From NCBI RefSeq assembly GCF_021401125.1, contig NZ_JACBFQ010000002.1, positions 124,001 through 188,000 on the forward strand: a stretch of DNA of 64,000 nucleotides, read 5' to 3'. Position 1 is the first letter of the stretch, and each line of letters begins with the position of its first letter. The DNA is from Xanthobacter sp. NM-59 (GTDB lineage Bacteria > Pseudomonadota > Alphaproteobacteria > Rhizobiales > Xanthobacteraceae). This document shows positions 1 to 12,355 of the stretch, piece by piece. The notes beneath the pieces were generated by a model. It did not search any database and was not told the origin of the DNA. It worked only from the letters and a program-made list of their open reading frames with translations. The translations under genes and the position numbers were made by a program.

Positions 1-1812
1 CCCACCTTCATCGCCGAGCCGGTGACCAACCTCATCACCGGCGCCGTCACCCTGTTCCTGGCCCGGCGCGTGACCGCCGCGGACGGCACCTTCCTCGGCC
101 TCATCCTCGGGGCGATGGAGCAGGCCTCATTCGAGCGCAACTTCTCCACCATTGACCTTGCCCCTTCCGGCCTCATCGCCCTGGTGCGCGATGACGGTGC
201 CCTCCTGGCCCGTGTTCCGGGCAGTGCCGCCCGCTTCCCCCGAGACGCGGCGGTGCGGGCCGAGATGGCCCGCGCCCTGTTCGCTCCCGATGCGAGTGAC
301 GTGATCCCCGCCGGCATTCTCGACGAGCACGAGCGGGTGGTGGCAGTGCAGAAGCTGGCCCATTTCCCGCTCGCCGTGGTCATCAGCGATGGCACCGACT
401 GGCTGGAGGCGCAGGCCTGGAAGGAGGTTCTGCCCATCATCCTGGCCGCCGCGCTGGTGTGCTGCCTGATTGGCAGCGTCATCTTCTTCGTGATTCGCCA
501 GCTGGATGGCGAACGAGCCTTCTCGGAAAAGGAACACCGGCGGGCCCGCTACGACGCCCTGACGGGCCTGCCCAACCGCCTGTTCTTCTCCGAGCGCCTC
601 GCGGCGCGCCTTGCCCACGCCGAGAGCCCCCCACTCGCCCTGCTGTTCATCGACCTCGACTACTTCAAGAGCGTCAATGACACGCTGGGCCACGATATTG
701 GCGATTCGCTGCTGCAGGCCGTGGCCGAGCGCCTCCTGGACACGGTCGCGCCGCACGATTTCGTCGCCCGGCTCGGCGGCGACGAGTTCGCCGTCATCTG
801 CCGGCAGGCCGCGGGCGACCGCAGCGCGGTGGCGGCCGCCGAAGCCATCATCGAATCCCTGAAGGCGCCGTTCCTGCTCGATCACCATCAGGTCCTCACC
901 GGGTGCAGCGTCGGCATCGCCACCTCCCCCGCGGATGGGAACGATGTCGCGACCCTGCTCAAATGCGCCGATCTCGCGCTCTACGAGGCCAAGAATGACG
1001 GCCGCGGCAATGCCCGCCTGTTCGAGGCCAATATGGGCGCCGTGGCCCGCGCCCGGCGCGACCTGGAGCTCGACCTTCACGACGCCTGGGAGCGCCACCA
1101 GTTCCGCCTCGCCTACCAGCCCATCTTCGAGGCCGCCAGCGGCCAGCTGGCGGGCTTCGAGGCGCTGTTGCGCTGGCACCATCCGGTCCGCGGCGAGGTG
1201 CCGCCCGAGCGCTTCATTCCGGTGGTGGAAGAATCCGGCCTCATCGTGAAGGTGGGCGGCTGGATCCTCCGGGAAACCTGCCGGACGGCGGCGAGCTGGC
1301 CCGGCCACCTGTTCGTCTCGGTCAACGTTTCCCCCGCCCAGTTTCGCGGCGGCGGCACCCGCCAGCAGGTGCGCGACGCCCTGGCCACCAGCGGCCTCGA
1401 CCCCACCCGGCTGGAGCTGGAAATCACCGAATCTCTGCTGCTGAAGGCCGACACCTCGGTGCGCACGCTGCTGGACGAGTTCCGCGCGCAGGGGATCATT
1501 CTCGCCCTGGACGATTTCGGCACCGGCTATTCCTCGCTGCGCTACCTGCAGGTGCTCAACATCAGCCGGCTGAAAATCGACCAGAGCTTCATCCGCCACG
1601 TGGTGGACGATCCCCACACCCATGCCATCGTGAAGGCCATCCTCAGCCTGGCCGAGGCGCTGGAGCTGAAGACCACGGCCGAAGGTATCGAGAACGAGTC
1701 GCAGCTCGCCATCCTGCGAGAGGAGGGCTGCACCCACCTGCAGGGCTACCTGCTGGGGCCTCCCATGTCGGAGGAGGACGCCGCGGGCCTCGCCCGCGGC
1801 GCCGCCGCCTGA
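1..1812 (+). CDS. Membrane GGDEF-EAL c-di-GMP signalling protein, 5' end cut by window
   Basis: The frame is open from base 1, so the true start lies upstream; about 603 residues are visible. The first ~135 residues look like the end of an extracytoplasmic sensor domain (Cache-like). One hydrophobic helix follows at about nt 427-498, then a GGDEF domain (GGDEF intact, nt 775-789) and an EAL domain (EALLRW from nt 1159, with [16 protein letters not shown] and LQGYLLGPP all present). Both diguanylate cyclase and phosphodiesterase motifs therefore look catalytically complete. The residues at the usual inhibitory RxxD site read APHD, so the Arg is missing and product inhibition may be absent. It probably makes and/or degrades cyclic di-GMP at the inner membrane in response to an external ligand. 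Which activity dominates cannot be told from sequence. Confidence 0.93.
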   Translation, partial: PTFIAEPVTNLITGAVTLFLARRVTAADGTFLGLILGAMEQASFERNFSTIDLAPSGLIALVRDDGALLARVPGSAARFPRDAAVRAEMARALFAPDASDVIPAGILDEHERVVAVQKLAHFPLAVVISDGTDWLEAQAWKEVLPIILAAALVCCLIGSVIFFVIRQLDGERAFSEKEHRRARYDALTGLPNRLFFSERLAARLAHAESPPLALLFIDLDYFKSVNDTLGHDIGDSLLQAVAERLLDTVAPHDFVARLGGDEFAVICRQAAGDRSAVAAAEAIIESLKAPFLLDHHQVLTGCSVGIATSPADGNDVATLLKCADLALYEAKNDGRGNARLFEANMGAVARARRDLELDLHDAWERHQFRLAYQPIFEAASGQLAGFEALLRWHHPVRGEVPPERFIPVVEESGLIVKVGGWILRETCRTAASWPGHLFVSVNVSPAQFRGGGTRQQVRDALATSGLDPTRLELEITESLLLKADTSVRTLLDEFRAQGIILALDDFGTGYSSLRYLQVLNISRLKIDQSFIRHVVDDPHTHAIVKAILSLAEALELKTTAEGIENESQLAILREEGCTHLQGYLLGPPMSEEDAAGLARGAAA

Positions 1813-1897
1813 AGACCGCCATCGCCGGCCCGGCCCATGCTCCGACATCCGGACAAATTCACGCCACAATCCCTTCCGCCCGCGACCCGAGGCGGCT

Positions 1898-3058
1898 ATG
1901 TTCGAGCCCATGGATCCGATCACCACGACCGACGCTCTCACAGCGGCTTGCGAGCGTCTTGCCCGCCATCCCTTCGTCACCGTGGACACGGAATTCCTCC
2001 GCGAAACCACGTTCTGGCCCAAGCTTTGCGTCGTGCAGGTGGCCTCCCCGGAAGAGGCCATCGTGGTGGACGCACTGGCCCATGGGCTGGACCTGACCCC
2101 CTTCTACCGGCTCATGGCCGACAAGGAGGTGATGAAGGTGTTCCATGCCGGCCGGCAGGACATCGAGATCATCTGGCATCTCGCCCGCCTCATTCCCCAC
2201 CCGGTGTTCGACACCCAGGTGGCGGCGATGGTTCTGGGCTACGGCGACAGCATCTCCTATGACCAGCTTGTGCAGCGCGTGTGCGGGCACGCCATCGACA
2301 AGTCCTCCCGCTTCACGGACTGGTCCCGCCGCCCGCTCAGCCCGGCCCAGCTCGTCTATGCGATGACGGACGTCACCCATCTTCGGGACATCTATGTGAA
2401 GCTCACCACCGATCTCGACACCCGCGGACGTGGCGAGTGGGTCGGGGAGGAGATGCATGTCCTCACCTCGCCGAGTACCTATGACCAGAACCCGGATAGC
2501 GCCTGGGAACGGCTGAAGTCGCGCGTGCGCAAGCCGCGCGAGCTGGCGGTGCTGGTGGAGGTGGCCGCCTGGCGTGAGCGCGAGGCCCAGACCCGCGACC
2601 TGCCGCGCGGCCGCGTCATCAAGGACGAGGTGATCGGCGAGATCGCCGTGCAGCAGCCGCAGACGCCGGAAAAGCTGTCGGAGCTGCGCTCCCTGCCCAA
2701 GGGCTTTGAGCGCTCGCGCTATGGAGAGGCCGTGATCGAGGCCGTGAAGCGCGGCATCGCCCGCGATCCACGCTCCCTGCCCCGCATCGAGCGTGACAAG
2801 CCCCTGCCCAACGGGGCCAGCGCCACGGTGGAGCTGCTGAAGGTTCTGTTGCGGATGACCGCCGAGCAGAATGCTGTGGCCGCCAAGGTGCTCGCCACCA
2901 CCGACGACCTGGAGCGCATCGCCGTCGACGACGAGGCGGACGTGCCGGCTCTGAAGGGCTGGCGGCGCGAGCTGTTCGGCGAACGCGCCCTCGCGCTCAA
3001 GGCCGGGCGCATCGCCCTCGCCGTGGAGAAGGGCCGCGTGATCGCTGTGGAGCGCTGA
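1898..3058 (+). CDS. rnd: Ribonuclease D
   Basis: 386 residues, the normal length for RNase D, a 3'-5' exoribonuclease that trims tRNA precursors and other structured RNAs in the cytoplasm. The DEDD exonuclease motifs are visible: VDTEFLRE near residue 28, FHAGRQDIE near 85 and YAMTDVTHL near 150. An HRDC-like helical domain follows at about residues 210-290. The ATG at 1898 is preceded by GAGGCGG; an internal ATG at 1910 is an alternative. It sits 85 bp after the GGDEF-EAL gene and faces ppx across a gene-free stretch. Finding rnd beside ppk/ppx is a familiar alphaproteobacterial arrangement. Confidence 0.95.
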   Translation: MFEPMDPITTTDALTAACERLARHPFVTVDTEFLRETTFWPKLCVVQVASPEEAIVVDALAHGLDLTPFYRLMADKEVMKVFHAGRQDIEIIWHLARLIPHPVFDTQVAAMVLGYGDSISYDQLVQRVCGHAIDKSSRFTDWSRRPLSPAQLVYAMTDVTHLRDIYVKLTTDLDTRGRGEWVGEEMHVLTSPSTYDQNPDSAWERLKSRVRKPRELAVLVEVAAWREREAQTRDLPRGRVIKDEVIGEIAVQQPQTPEKLSELRSLPKGFERSRYGEAVIEAVKRGIARDPRSLPRIERDKPLPNGASATVELLKVLLRMTAEQNAVAAKVLATTDDLERIAVDDEADVPALKGWRRELFGERALALKAGRIALAVEKGRVIAVER

Positions 3059-3070
3059 GGCCCCGCGCGA

Positions 3071-3126
3071 GGGTCAATCCAACGAGCTCTCCCGAAAGGA
3101 GAGCGACCTTGGAGAGCCCTTGACCC
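3071..3126 (+). terminator. Composite stem-loop after rnd
   Basis: Two nested stems lie 13 bases after the rnd stop. The inner hairpin is GCTCTCC (3086-3092), loop CGAAA, GGAGAGC (3098-3104). The outer one pairs GGGTCAA (3071-3077) with TTGACCC (3120-3126), continued by TCCAA (3078-3082) with TTGGA (3109-3113). There is no T-run after it, so it may end transcription with Rho or simply protect the 3' end. Confidence 0.5.
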
Positions 3127-3943
3127 TGGCCCGCCGGGCGCCCCGCCAAGACCAAGCCGGGCTTACGACGCCGGGCTTACCACGTGCCGGCATGTGCCCG
3201 CGTGCTCGTCCCGTCGCCCGGGGCGGCGTGCGGATCGAACAGGCTTGGAAGCGATTGACTATTCGCCCCTGAGCCGTCCCCTGCTGATCACGCCACGGGT
3301 GTAGCCATCCCCCCGGCCCATGGCAGTCGAGGATGCCCCTACGTCAACACTCCTGTCGGGATAGTGCTCCCAGGCATGTGAGCCTTCCCTAATCGGCATC
3401 AAAAGCACGAGCGCATAGCTGGAGCGATGAGACTTTCCCAACGCCTCGTCGACTATGACCGTCATTTTCCATAAGCGATTGCAGTACCCGAATATTTTCC
3501 GTTCGGCACGACCTCTTGAACGCCTTTCATGACTGGAACACCGGCGTCGACCAGCTGTTTACTGAAGAGGTTCTTCTTTCTTTTCTCGATACACGCCCTG
3601 ACCTGTTTCTTGGTCACGACGATTTTCCGAGAGGCACCATCGGCGCGCGGATCCCCAGGTGACGTCTTTTTCAGGCGGGACGAGGCCTTGCATGCGAGAG
3701 GCCATGCGCTCCCCCGCTGTATAGGCCTTGCGGCAGCACCGCAAAGCCACAGAATATTCTACCTATGATTGCCTTTCCGGCACCTGCATCTTTTCGGCCT
3801 TCTGCGCGCACCAACGGGCCCGCTCGGTGGCCGACGCATGATGGGCATGATCGCGACGGAGGGAGCGGAAACGCTGAGCGTCCCCCCTCCGCCCCCGGCC
3901 AGCGGCACCGGCCCACTCTCGGCGGTGCGCCGGTGCCCGGGGC
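3127..3943. other. Gene-free stretch between rnd and ppx, with an AT-richer part
   Basis: No gene can be supported here. Bases ~3400-3770 are visibly less GC-rich than the surroundings. They contain a short open frame on the plus strand (3516-3662, TTG start, about 48 codons) whose translation looks protein-like (LNAFHDWNTGVDQLF, then LDTRPDLFLGHDDF). They also contain a 68-codon frame on the minus strand (3465-3259). Neither has a good ribosome binding site. The stretch may hold a decayed gene. A near-direct repeat of GCCGGGCTTAC occurs at about 3157-3183. Confidence 0.4.
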
Positions 3944-5468
3944 TCAGTCCACCACTTCGGTGTGCGGCTCGCGGCCGATGAGCTTGGCGAGCTGGCGCAG
4001 GCGGCCCTGCACGCGCTCGTTCACCAGGGATGCCAGATCCCGCGGCACGCTCAGCACCAGCTGGTCGCCGCGCACTGCCAGCGGCGTGCGCGACAGAATC
4101 CCCGGCATGGCGGCGGAGAGCAGGTAGCCCACCCGCATGGCGCCGCCCAGGATGCGCGCGCGGTCCAGCTGCCCGGTGCTCACCAGCTCCAGGATGCGCG
4201 TCTCCGCGTCGTCGGCGCTGATGCCCACATGGCGGAAATAGACCGACAGCGCCAGATAGGCCCGCCCCGGATGATCGAGCCCGGCAAGGGCCGCGTGGGC
4301 GATCATGTTGAGGCTCTGCTCACCGCGATAGTCCGGATGGGCGCGCCAGCTCACATCCGAAAGCAGGCAGGCAGCCCGGCGCAGGCGGGTTTCATCGGCG
4401 CTCTCCTCCAGCACCGGGGAGGAGGCGAAGAAGGCATCCGTCCACCCCACCAGCTCCTCGCCATGGCGCGGCGAGCGCGAGCGCAGCGCATTGAGCTCGG
4501 CGGCCGCCAGCAGCAGCGGATCCTCGGCCCGGTTCTCCTCGTTCATCAGGGAGTAGAGCAGGCCCTCACGAACGCCGAGCGCCGAGATCACTACTTCCGC
4601 GGCGCGCCCCTGGCGAACAACGTTTTCCAGCACCAGCGCCCCATAGGCCAGCAGCGGGCGACGGGCATCGGAGATCACGTCGATATGGGCGAGGGTGTCA
4701 GCATCGGCGCGATGGACGATGCGCGTGAAGTCCAGCGCCTCGCGCGCCGGAATCACGTAGCCGTGCATCACATGGAGCGGATAGCCCTTCTGGAACATGT
4801 GCAGACGCGCCAGCGCCCGCCAGGTGCCGCCCACCGCATAGAAGGTGCGCCCAGCCAGATCGCCCAGCACGCCGGCGTCGGGCATGGTCTCCTTGATGAT
4901 CTTCTCGGCCTTGCGCGGCGAGCGCGAGGAGCGGTCCTGCAAAGCGAGGCCACCGAGCGGCAGGGTGATGCCCGTGCCGATCCGCCCGCCCTTCACGTTC
5001 ACCAGCTCCAGCGAGCCGCCACCAAGGTCGCCCACCACGCCGTCCGGGTTGTGGACACCGGCGAGAATGCCGCAGGCGGCCAGCTCCGCCTCACGCTTGC
5101 CCGTGAGCAGCTCGATGGTGGTGCCGCAGATGGCCTCGCACTCGGCGATGAAGGCCGGGCCGTTCTCCGCGTCGCGGGCCGCGGCGGTGGCCAGAGCGTG
5201 GATCACCTCCACGCCCATGGCATTGCACAGGGCCTTGAAGCGGCGCAGCGCCGAAAAGGCGCGCTGCACCGCATCCTCCGCGAGCCGGCCGGTGGAGAGC
5301 ACCTCCCGCCCCAGCCCGCACAGCGCCTTTTCGTTGAAGATGGGAGTGAGCGCACGGTTCATCCCCTCGTACACCACCAGGCGCACGGAGTTGGAACCGA
5401 TGTCGATCACCGCCACCGGCGCCCCGACCGGCAAGCGGCCGGGTGCCCGATGGAGGCCGTCCGTCACC

Positions 5469-7676
<2,208 letters not shown>

Positions 7677-7771
7677 CGTCGGCTCCCTGATGTGCAGGCG
7701 GACCATGGCTGCCTTAGGTGACTACTCTATGACGGAGCGCGACCGGTCGCCGCCCCTCCCCCGCCACCATT

Positions 7772-8506
7772 TCAGGGGTCGTCGTCGGCATCCTCGCCCG
7801 GCTCGTCCTCGGGCATGGCGAGATCGGGGTGGGCCTTGAGCACCTGCGCCGCCAGGGCGCGGGTAACCGGCCGGTGGGCCGCGAGGGCGGCGCGGTCCAG
7901 CGCCTCCACCACCTTCTGCGCTCCCGCCACCGAGCGCGGAATGCGCAGCAGCAGATAGCTCACGGTGGCCTCGTCCACAGCCAGCTGACGGTCGGAGAAC
8001 AGCTTCAGCAGCAGGGCCGCGAGCAGGTCGTCATCCGCCGGGGCGATCTCGAACACCGGCACCGCGCGCAGGCGCGAGGCGAGATCCGCGGTGGCAAGGC
8101 GCAGCTTGGACGGGGGCGTGCGGGTGGTCATCAGCAGGAACGCCCCCTGCTCGCGCGCAAGATTGAGGAGATGGAACAGCGCCGCCTCCTCGAACGGGGC
8201 GGCGTCGAGATCCTCCAGCACCAGGGCGCCGGACGCGAGCGCCGCGGGCACGCCGGCGCGCTCCAGCTCGCGGGCGGACAGGGTGCGCGCGCCGGAGCGG
8301 GCGGCGAAGATGGCCGCGAGGTGGCTCTTGCCCGCCCCCTCCGGCCCCACCAAGCACACCACCTTGGACGGCCAGGCGGGAAATGCGTCAATGAGCGCCA
8401 GCGCCGCCGCGTTGCCGGGCGCGGCCAGGAAATCCTCGCGCCGCGACGCCGGTTGCGCGGGCCATTCGAGGGGAAGCTGGCGCGAGGTTCCGTCGCCAAC
8501 AGCCAT
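7772..8506 (-). CDS. hdaA: DnaA-related replication regulator HdaA
   Basis: 244 residues, a lone AAA+ module similar to DnaA domain III. The N-terminus carries QLPLEW, the short sliding-clamp binding motif of Hda proteins. Walker A is GPEGAGKSHL, Walker B is LVLEDLD, and a sensor-like TTRTPPSKL follows. Hda/HdaA with the beta clamp stimulates ATP hydrolysis by DnaA and so prevents re-initiation. The ATG at 8506 is only 4 bp after the permease stop (8511), so the pair is co-transcribed. The frame runs 25 codons further upstream, but that part overlaps the permease and lacks the family N-terminus. The acidic C-terminal tail (EDEPGEDADDD) is dispensable-looking. Confidence 0.9.
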   Translation of the reverse strand: MAVGDGTSRQLPLEWPAQPASRREDFLAAPGNAAALALIDAFPAWPSKVVCLVGPEGAGKSHLAAIFAARSGARTLSARELERAGVPAALASGALVLEDLDAAPFEEAALFHLLNLAREQGAFLLMTTRTPPSKLRLATADLASRLRAVPVFEIAPADDDLLAALLLKLFSDRQLAVDEATVSYLLLRIPRSVAGAQKVVEALDRAALAAHRPVTRALAAQVLKAHPDLAMPEDEPGEDADDDP

Positions 8507-8510
8507 GGGA

Positions 8511-9599
8511 TCAGCGCCCCTCCGGGGGCAGCGCGCCCTCGCCCGGGCCGCGATAGAGCGAGGACGACAGGTATTTGGCAATGGCGAAGCGCGCCAGCAC
8601 CCCCACCACCGCCGTCAGCGGAACCGCCAGCAGCAGGCCCACGAAGCCGAACAGATAGCCGAACGCCAGCAGCGCGAACATCAGCCACACCGGATGCACG
8701 CCGATGCTGTCGCCCACCAGCTTGGGGTAGAGCACATAGCCCTCGATGGTCTGGCCGACGATGAAGATGCTGAACACGATGGCGATCATGCTCCAATCCG
8801 GGAAGAACTGGACGATGGCCACGCCCGTGGACAGCACCAGCCCCGTCAGCGAGCCGACATAGGGAATGAAGGACACGGCACCCGAGACGAGACCGATGAT
8901 CAGCCCGAAATTGAGCCCCGTCATCGACAGCGCGATCGCGTAATAGGCGCCGAGGGCGAGGCACACCAGCGCCTGCCCGCGCACGAAGCCGGCCACTGCC
9001 CCGTCCATGTCGCGGGCAAGGGTGCGCACCACGTCGTGGTAGTGGACGGGCACCAGGGCGTCCACGAACTCCACCATGTCGTCCCAGTCGCACAGGATGT
9101 AGAACATCACCACCGGCGTCACGACCATGAGCGCGAACATGGAAATGACCGCCTGCCCCCCGGCCCACACCGACGACAGCAGGCCGAGCAGATAGGAGAC
9201 GCCCTGCGTCATCAGCTCCGAGATGGAGCGCTGCATGTCCGGCAGCCGGTCGCCCACGATGTGGCTCAGCCACTCGCGATTCTCCTCCGTCACCAGGCCT
9301 TGCAGCCGGGCGACATAGGAGGGCAGGCGCTGGATGAACTCGAACAGCTGGGACGCCAGGATGGGCAGCGCCACCAGGAAGAACAGCACCACCAGCAGCA
9401 GCATCACCACCACCACCGCCAGCGAGGCGATGGTGCGCCCGACCCCCAGGCGATGCAGGCGAATCACCACCGGATTGAGGAAATAAGCGAGCACGATGCC
9501 GGCCACGAACGGCAGCAGGATGCCGCTAAGCAGCCACAGCGAGAGCACCAGGACCGCAAGCGCCCCGACCCAGAACCAAAGCCTGATGCGCAAGGGCAT
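8511..9599 (-). CDS. AI-2E family (PerM-type) membrane transporter
   Basis: 362 residues with about 7-8 hydrophobic helices: two at the N-terminus, one near residue 65, a soluble stretch, then a dense C-terminal group including SLTGLVLSTGVAIVQFF and GYLFGFVGLLLAVPLTAVVG. This is the AI-2E/PerM superfamily; substrates range from autoinducer-2 to Na+/Li+, so none can be assigned. The ATG at 9599 is preceded by GGGGGAGAAGGA, a strong site; the frame extends to 9626 and 9746, the latter overlapping pgsA. It is sandwiched between pgsA and hdaA on the same strand, a conserved arrangement in alphaproteobacteria. Confidence 0.9.
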   Translation of the reverse strand: MPLRIRLWFWVGALAVLVLSLWLLSGILLPFVAGIVLAYFLNPVVIRLHRLGVGRTIASLAVVVVMLLLVVLFFLVALPILASQLFEFIQRLPSYVARLQGLVTEENREWLSHIVGDRLPDMQRSISELMTQGVSYLLGLLSSVWAGGQAVISMFALMVVTPVVMFYILCDWDDMVEFVDALVPVHYHDVVRTLARDMDGAVAGFVRGQALVCLALGAYYAIALSMTGLNFGLIIGLVSGAVSFIPYVGSLTGLVLSTGVAIVQFFPDWSMIAIVFSIFIVGQTIEGYVLYPKLVGDSIGVHPVWLMFALLAFGYLFGFVGLLLAVPLTAVVGVLARFAIAKYLSSSLYRGPGEGALPPEGR

Positions 9600-9721
9600 T
9601 CCTTCTCCCCCGCCGTCGGAGCTCATGCCGGAGCCTATGCCCGCCCCCTTGCCGGAGCGAAGCCCCCAGCCCGCCACCGCGGATGGAGCGGACGCCCCGC
9701 CCGCGCGGTTGGGTTCACCAT

Positions 9722-10252
9722 TCAACTGGCCATGTGGCGCGTCCATTCCGCGAGATAGGCAGCGGCGGAAAGCCCCGTCAAGAGCCCCACCGAAACGAGG
9801 CCCAGGGTGAAGGCCTGCGGCACATGGAAGCCGAAGCCGGCGCTGGCCAGCACGAAGGCGGCGAAGGCGATCTGCGCCGCCGTGTTCAATTTCGACACCA
9901 AGAGCGGACGGATGGCCACCGGCCGCGCCACCACCAGCGAGAGCACCACCGCCCCCACGATCATCACATCACGCGAGACCACGGCGATGGCCACCCAGCG
10001 CGGGATGAGCTCCATCACCGCCAGCGCCACATAGATAGAGACCAGGAGCGCCTTGTCGGCCACCGGGTCGAGATAGGCGCCGAGCTCGGTCTGCATGCCG
10101 AAGCGCTTGGCGATGAAGCCGTCAAGCGCATCGGACACGCCGGCCGTCAGGAACAGCCAGAAGGCGAGCTGGGTCTCGCCCACGCCGATGGCCCACACCA
10201 CGGTGGGCACCAGCAGGATGCGAAACAGGGTGATGATATTGGGCACGCTCAC
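9722..10252 (-). CDS. pgsA: CDP-alcohol phosphatidyltransferase (PgsA-like)
   Basis: 176 residues. The CDP-alcohol phosphatidyltransferase motif is DG-FIAK-(8)-G-AYLD-PVAD near residues 43-65; Lys replaces the usual Arg after the Ala, and all Asp residues are present. Such enzymes make phosphatidylglycerol phosphate from CDP-diacylglycerol and glycerol-3-phosphate in the inner membrane. Five or six helices are visible. The GTG at 10252 is preferred because GGGGAGG lies 7 nt upstream and the product then begins MSVPNIITLFR, as is usual for PgsA. The frame runs 17 codons further. Assignment to PgsA rather than another family member is by length and N-terminus. Confidence 0.85.
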   Translation of the reverse strand: MSVPNIITLFRILLVPTVVWAIGVGETQLAFWLFLTAGVSDALDGFIAKRFGMQTELGAYLDPVADKALLVSIYVALAVMELIPRWVAIAVVSRDVMIVGAVVLSLVVARPVAIRPLLVSKLNTAAQIAFAAFVLASAGFGFHVPQAFTLGLVSVGLLTGLSAAAYLAEWTRHMAS

Positions 10253-10312
10253 GCCTTCACCTCCCCTCGCGCCATCATGCCGAGACCGCTCATCCTCCGC
10301 CACCCGCGATGC

Positions 10313-11089
10313 TCACGCCGGATTGCGCTTCACCACCAGCGGGCCGAACGTCTGCTGCGAGGCCATGGCCTGGATGCGGGTGATGTTGACATGGCGCGGC
10401 AGGGTGCAGGCGAAGAACACCTGCTCGGCGATGTCCGCGCCCGTCATGGGGGTGGCGCCGGCATAGACGTTGCCGGCACGGTCCTTGTCACCGCTGAAGC
10501 GCACCACGGAGAATTCGGTTTCCGTCATGCCCGGCTCGATATTGGTCACGCGCACGCCGGTGCCGGCCACGTCGGACCACAGATTGAGCGAGAACTGCTT
10601 CACGAAGGCCTTGGTGGCGCCATACACATTGGCGCCCGGATAGGGATAGTCGCCAGCGGTGGAGCCGGTGAGCACCACATGGCCTTCGCCCCGCGCCACC
10701 ATGGCCGGCAGGGTCGCCCGCACGGTGTAGAGCAGGCCGTTGATGTTGGTGTCCACCATGGTGTCCCAATCCTCGATGTTCGCCTTTTGGGCCGGCTCCA
10801 GGCCCAAGGCGAGGCCGGCATTGGCGAACACCACATTATAGTTACGGAAGGCCTCCGGCAGGCTGGCCAGCAGCTCCTCGATGGCCTTCAGGTCGCGGGT
10901 ATCGACCACCGCCGTATGAATCAGCTCGCCATACTGGGCCTTCAGCTCCTCGAGCCGCTCCACGCGCCGGCCGACGGCGATGACGCGGGCACCCGCCTGC
11001 GCGAAGCGGCGCGCCGTGGCGGCGCCGATGCCGGAGGTGGCGCCGGTGACAAGAAGCGTCAGGCTCCGGGGATCGAGGTGCTGGGTCAT
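10313..11089 (-). CDS. SDR oxidoreductase, YdfG-like
   Basis: 258 residues. The Rossmann motif is TGATSGIG near residue 15, the catalytic Ser is in LTGSTAGDYPYPG, and YGATK follows. The C-terminal half (VRVTNIEPGMTETEFS, VNITRIQAMASQ) matches the YdfG group, NADP-dependent dehydrogenases acting on serine, 3-hydroxypropionate or malonic semialdehyde. The ATG at 11089 has AGGAGAG 8 nt upstream. The gene is 60 bp upstream of pgsA on the same strand and may be in the same transcript. The physiological substrate is not evident. Confidence 0.88.
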   Translation of the reverse strand: MTQHLDPRSLTLLVTGATSGIGAATARRFAQAGARVIAVGRRVERLEELKAQYGELIHTAVVDTRDLKAIEELLASLPEAFRNYNVVFANAGLALGLEPAQKANIEDWDTMVDTNINGLLYTVRATLPAMVARGEGHVVLTGSTAGDYPYPGANVYGATKAFVKQFSLNLWSDVAGTGVRVTNIEPGMTETEFSVVRFSGDKDRAGNVYAGATPMTGADIAEQVFFACTLPRHVNITRIQAMASQQTFGPLVVKRNPA

Positions 11090-11415
11090 AGGCTGCTCTC
11101 CTGCTGCGGGGCGAATCAAGGGAATGCGGCGTGACAAGGAAGGCCGAGGCCGGTCATCGTGGCTGGATAACGCCACCGAAACCATGCGTCCATCCATCGG
11201 TGGAGTGCGGTATTTAGGTGCCTAACCAGCCTTGCTGCTGCCATCTTCTGCGGAAAGTGTGGTCCATTCGCACCCACCCTGAGGGAACAAGGCTTTGCGA
11301 CCTGTTCCCAAGGCCGGGTGAGATCCGAACGTCGAATGGGCCGGCCGTCGCGGGGGCGCCATAAGGTGTCGCGAAGGCAGGACCCAGGGATGCGGGGCGC
11401 GTCCGGAGAGTGTTG
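11090..11415. other. Divergent intergenic region (SDR / Inh lipoprotein)
   Basis: About 326 bp separate two divergent starts, so promoters for both should lie here. I see no clear sigma-70 pair or operator. A tract around 11205-11230 (GTATTTAGGTGCC) is locally AT-richer. Confidence 0.4.
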
Positions 11416-12036
11416 ATGCAGAGTGTGTGGCGCAAGGTGCTGACCGGAGCGGGAACCGCTTTGGCGATGGGAACTCTGGCAGCGGCCCTCTCCGGCTGCA
11501 GCACCGAGCTGGACGGCTTCGGCAACAAGCCCTCGGCCATGGCGGCCAATCGGGTCGACGCCCCTCCGCCGCTGGTGGCCCCCACCGGCGCCGTGGAAAC
11601 CTCGCCCGCGCCCGCGCCAGCCACCGCGGCCCCCGCGCCGACGCAGACCGCCTCCGCCGCAGAGGCCATCACGCCCCGCAGCACCGCCAATAATGTGCCG
11701 CTGGCGCCGCCCCCGGCGAATCCGGGCGGGGCCGCCTATGCGCCCACCGCGGCGAAGGAGCAGATGTCCGGCGCCTGGACCTTCTCCTGGGACAATGGGC
11801 AGAACACCTGCCCCGTCACCCTGTCCACCGCTCGCGGCCTCAGCGGCATGTCCGCCCAGGCCGACGTGTCCTGCCCCAGCGACATCTTCATGACCAAGGG
11901 TTGGGACATGATGGGGCCGGACCTCGTCCTGCAGAATCACCAGGGCAAGGTCACCGCCCGCCTGCGACCCTCGGGCCCGAACCGCTATGTGGGCGTGCTG
12001 GCGGAGACCAACCAGCAGGTGGTCCTCACCCGCTGA
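11416..12036 (+). CDS. Inh/Omp19-like outer membrane lipoprotein
   Basis: 206 residues. A lipoprotein signal peptide ends in LAAALSGC (lipobox Cys near residue 27). An Ala/Pro-rich linker of about 80 residues follows, then a C-terminal AprI/Inh protease-inhibitor domain (MSGAWTFSWDNGQNTCPVTL, then VSCPSD with its paired Cys, and RYVGVLAETNQQVVLTR at the end). The arrangement matches Brucella Omp19, a surface lipoprotein that inhibits proteases. The start at ATG 11416 has GGAG 7 nt upstream; GTG 11410 and TTG 11413 directly precede it in frame. No protease gene is nearby. A second Inh-type protein is encoded at 30643-31395. Confidence 0.85.
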   Translation: MQSVWRKVLTGAGTALAMGTLAAALSGCSTELDGFGNKPSAMAANRVDAPPPLVAPTGAVETSPAPAPATAAPAPTQTASAAEAITPRSTANNVPLAPPPANPGGAAYAPTAAKEQMSGAWTFSWDNGQNTCPVTLSTARGLSGMSAQADVSCPSDIFMTKGWDMMGPDLVLQNHQGKVTARLRPSGPNRYVGVLAETNQQVVLTR

Positions 12037-12355
12037 GGTCACGCGGCCACAGCTCGCGGCCAACGCGCGCAGGCATTCTCGCGGCTTCATCTTCGTCCTG
12101 AAAATGGGAAAGGCCAGCTCCCTGGCCTGGCCGGGCCGCGCGCCGTCGCGGTGCCATCCCGGCGCGCCCGCACGGACGCCCCTCAAATCACCTGCGCCTG
12201 AGAGCGTCCGGTGCGGCCCAGCCCCGGTGAGCATGGGCCCGCTTCCAGGGACCGGGAACGCGGCTCTGCTTGGAGCCCCTTCACGCGACGCCGCGCGCGC
12301 TGCACCCGGCACATGTCGCCGGCAAGATACTCACTCGCGCCCCCATGCCGTCGGC
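12037..12355. other. Gene-free stretch downstream of the Inh lipoprotein
   Basis: About 320 bp without a supported gene. The only structure noted is a 7-bp hairpin, AGGCCAG (12111-12117) with CTGGCCT (12122-12128) around the loop CTCC, preceded by an A-rich tract. This would suit weak termination on the minus strand, that is, of the tiny gene at 12356. Confidence 0.35.

Noticed and set aside
127-2061. Long open frame of 644 codons on the minus strand
   Set aside because: It is the shadow of the GGDEF-EAL gene in high-GC sequence; its translation has no family features.
3259-3465. 68-codon minus-strand frame in the rnd-ppx gap
   Set aside because: Its codon use is not unreasonable, but no ribosome binding site or family resemblance supports it.
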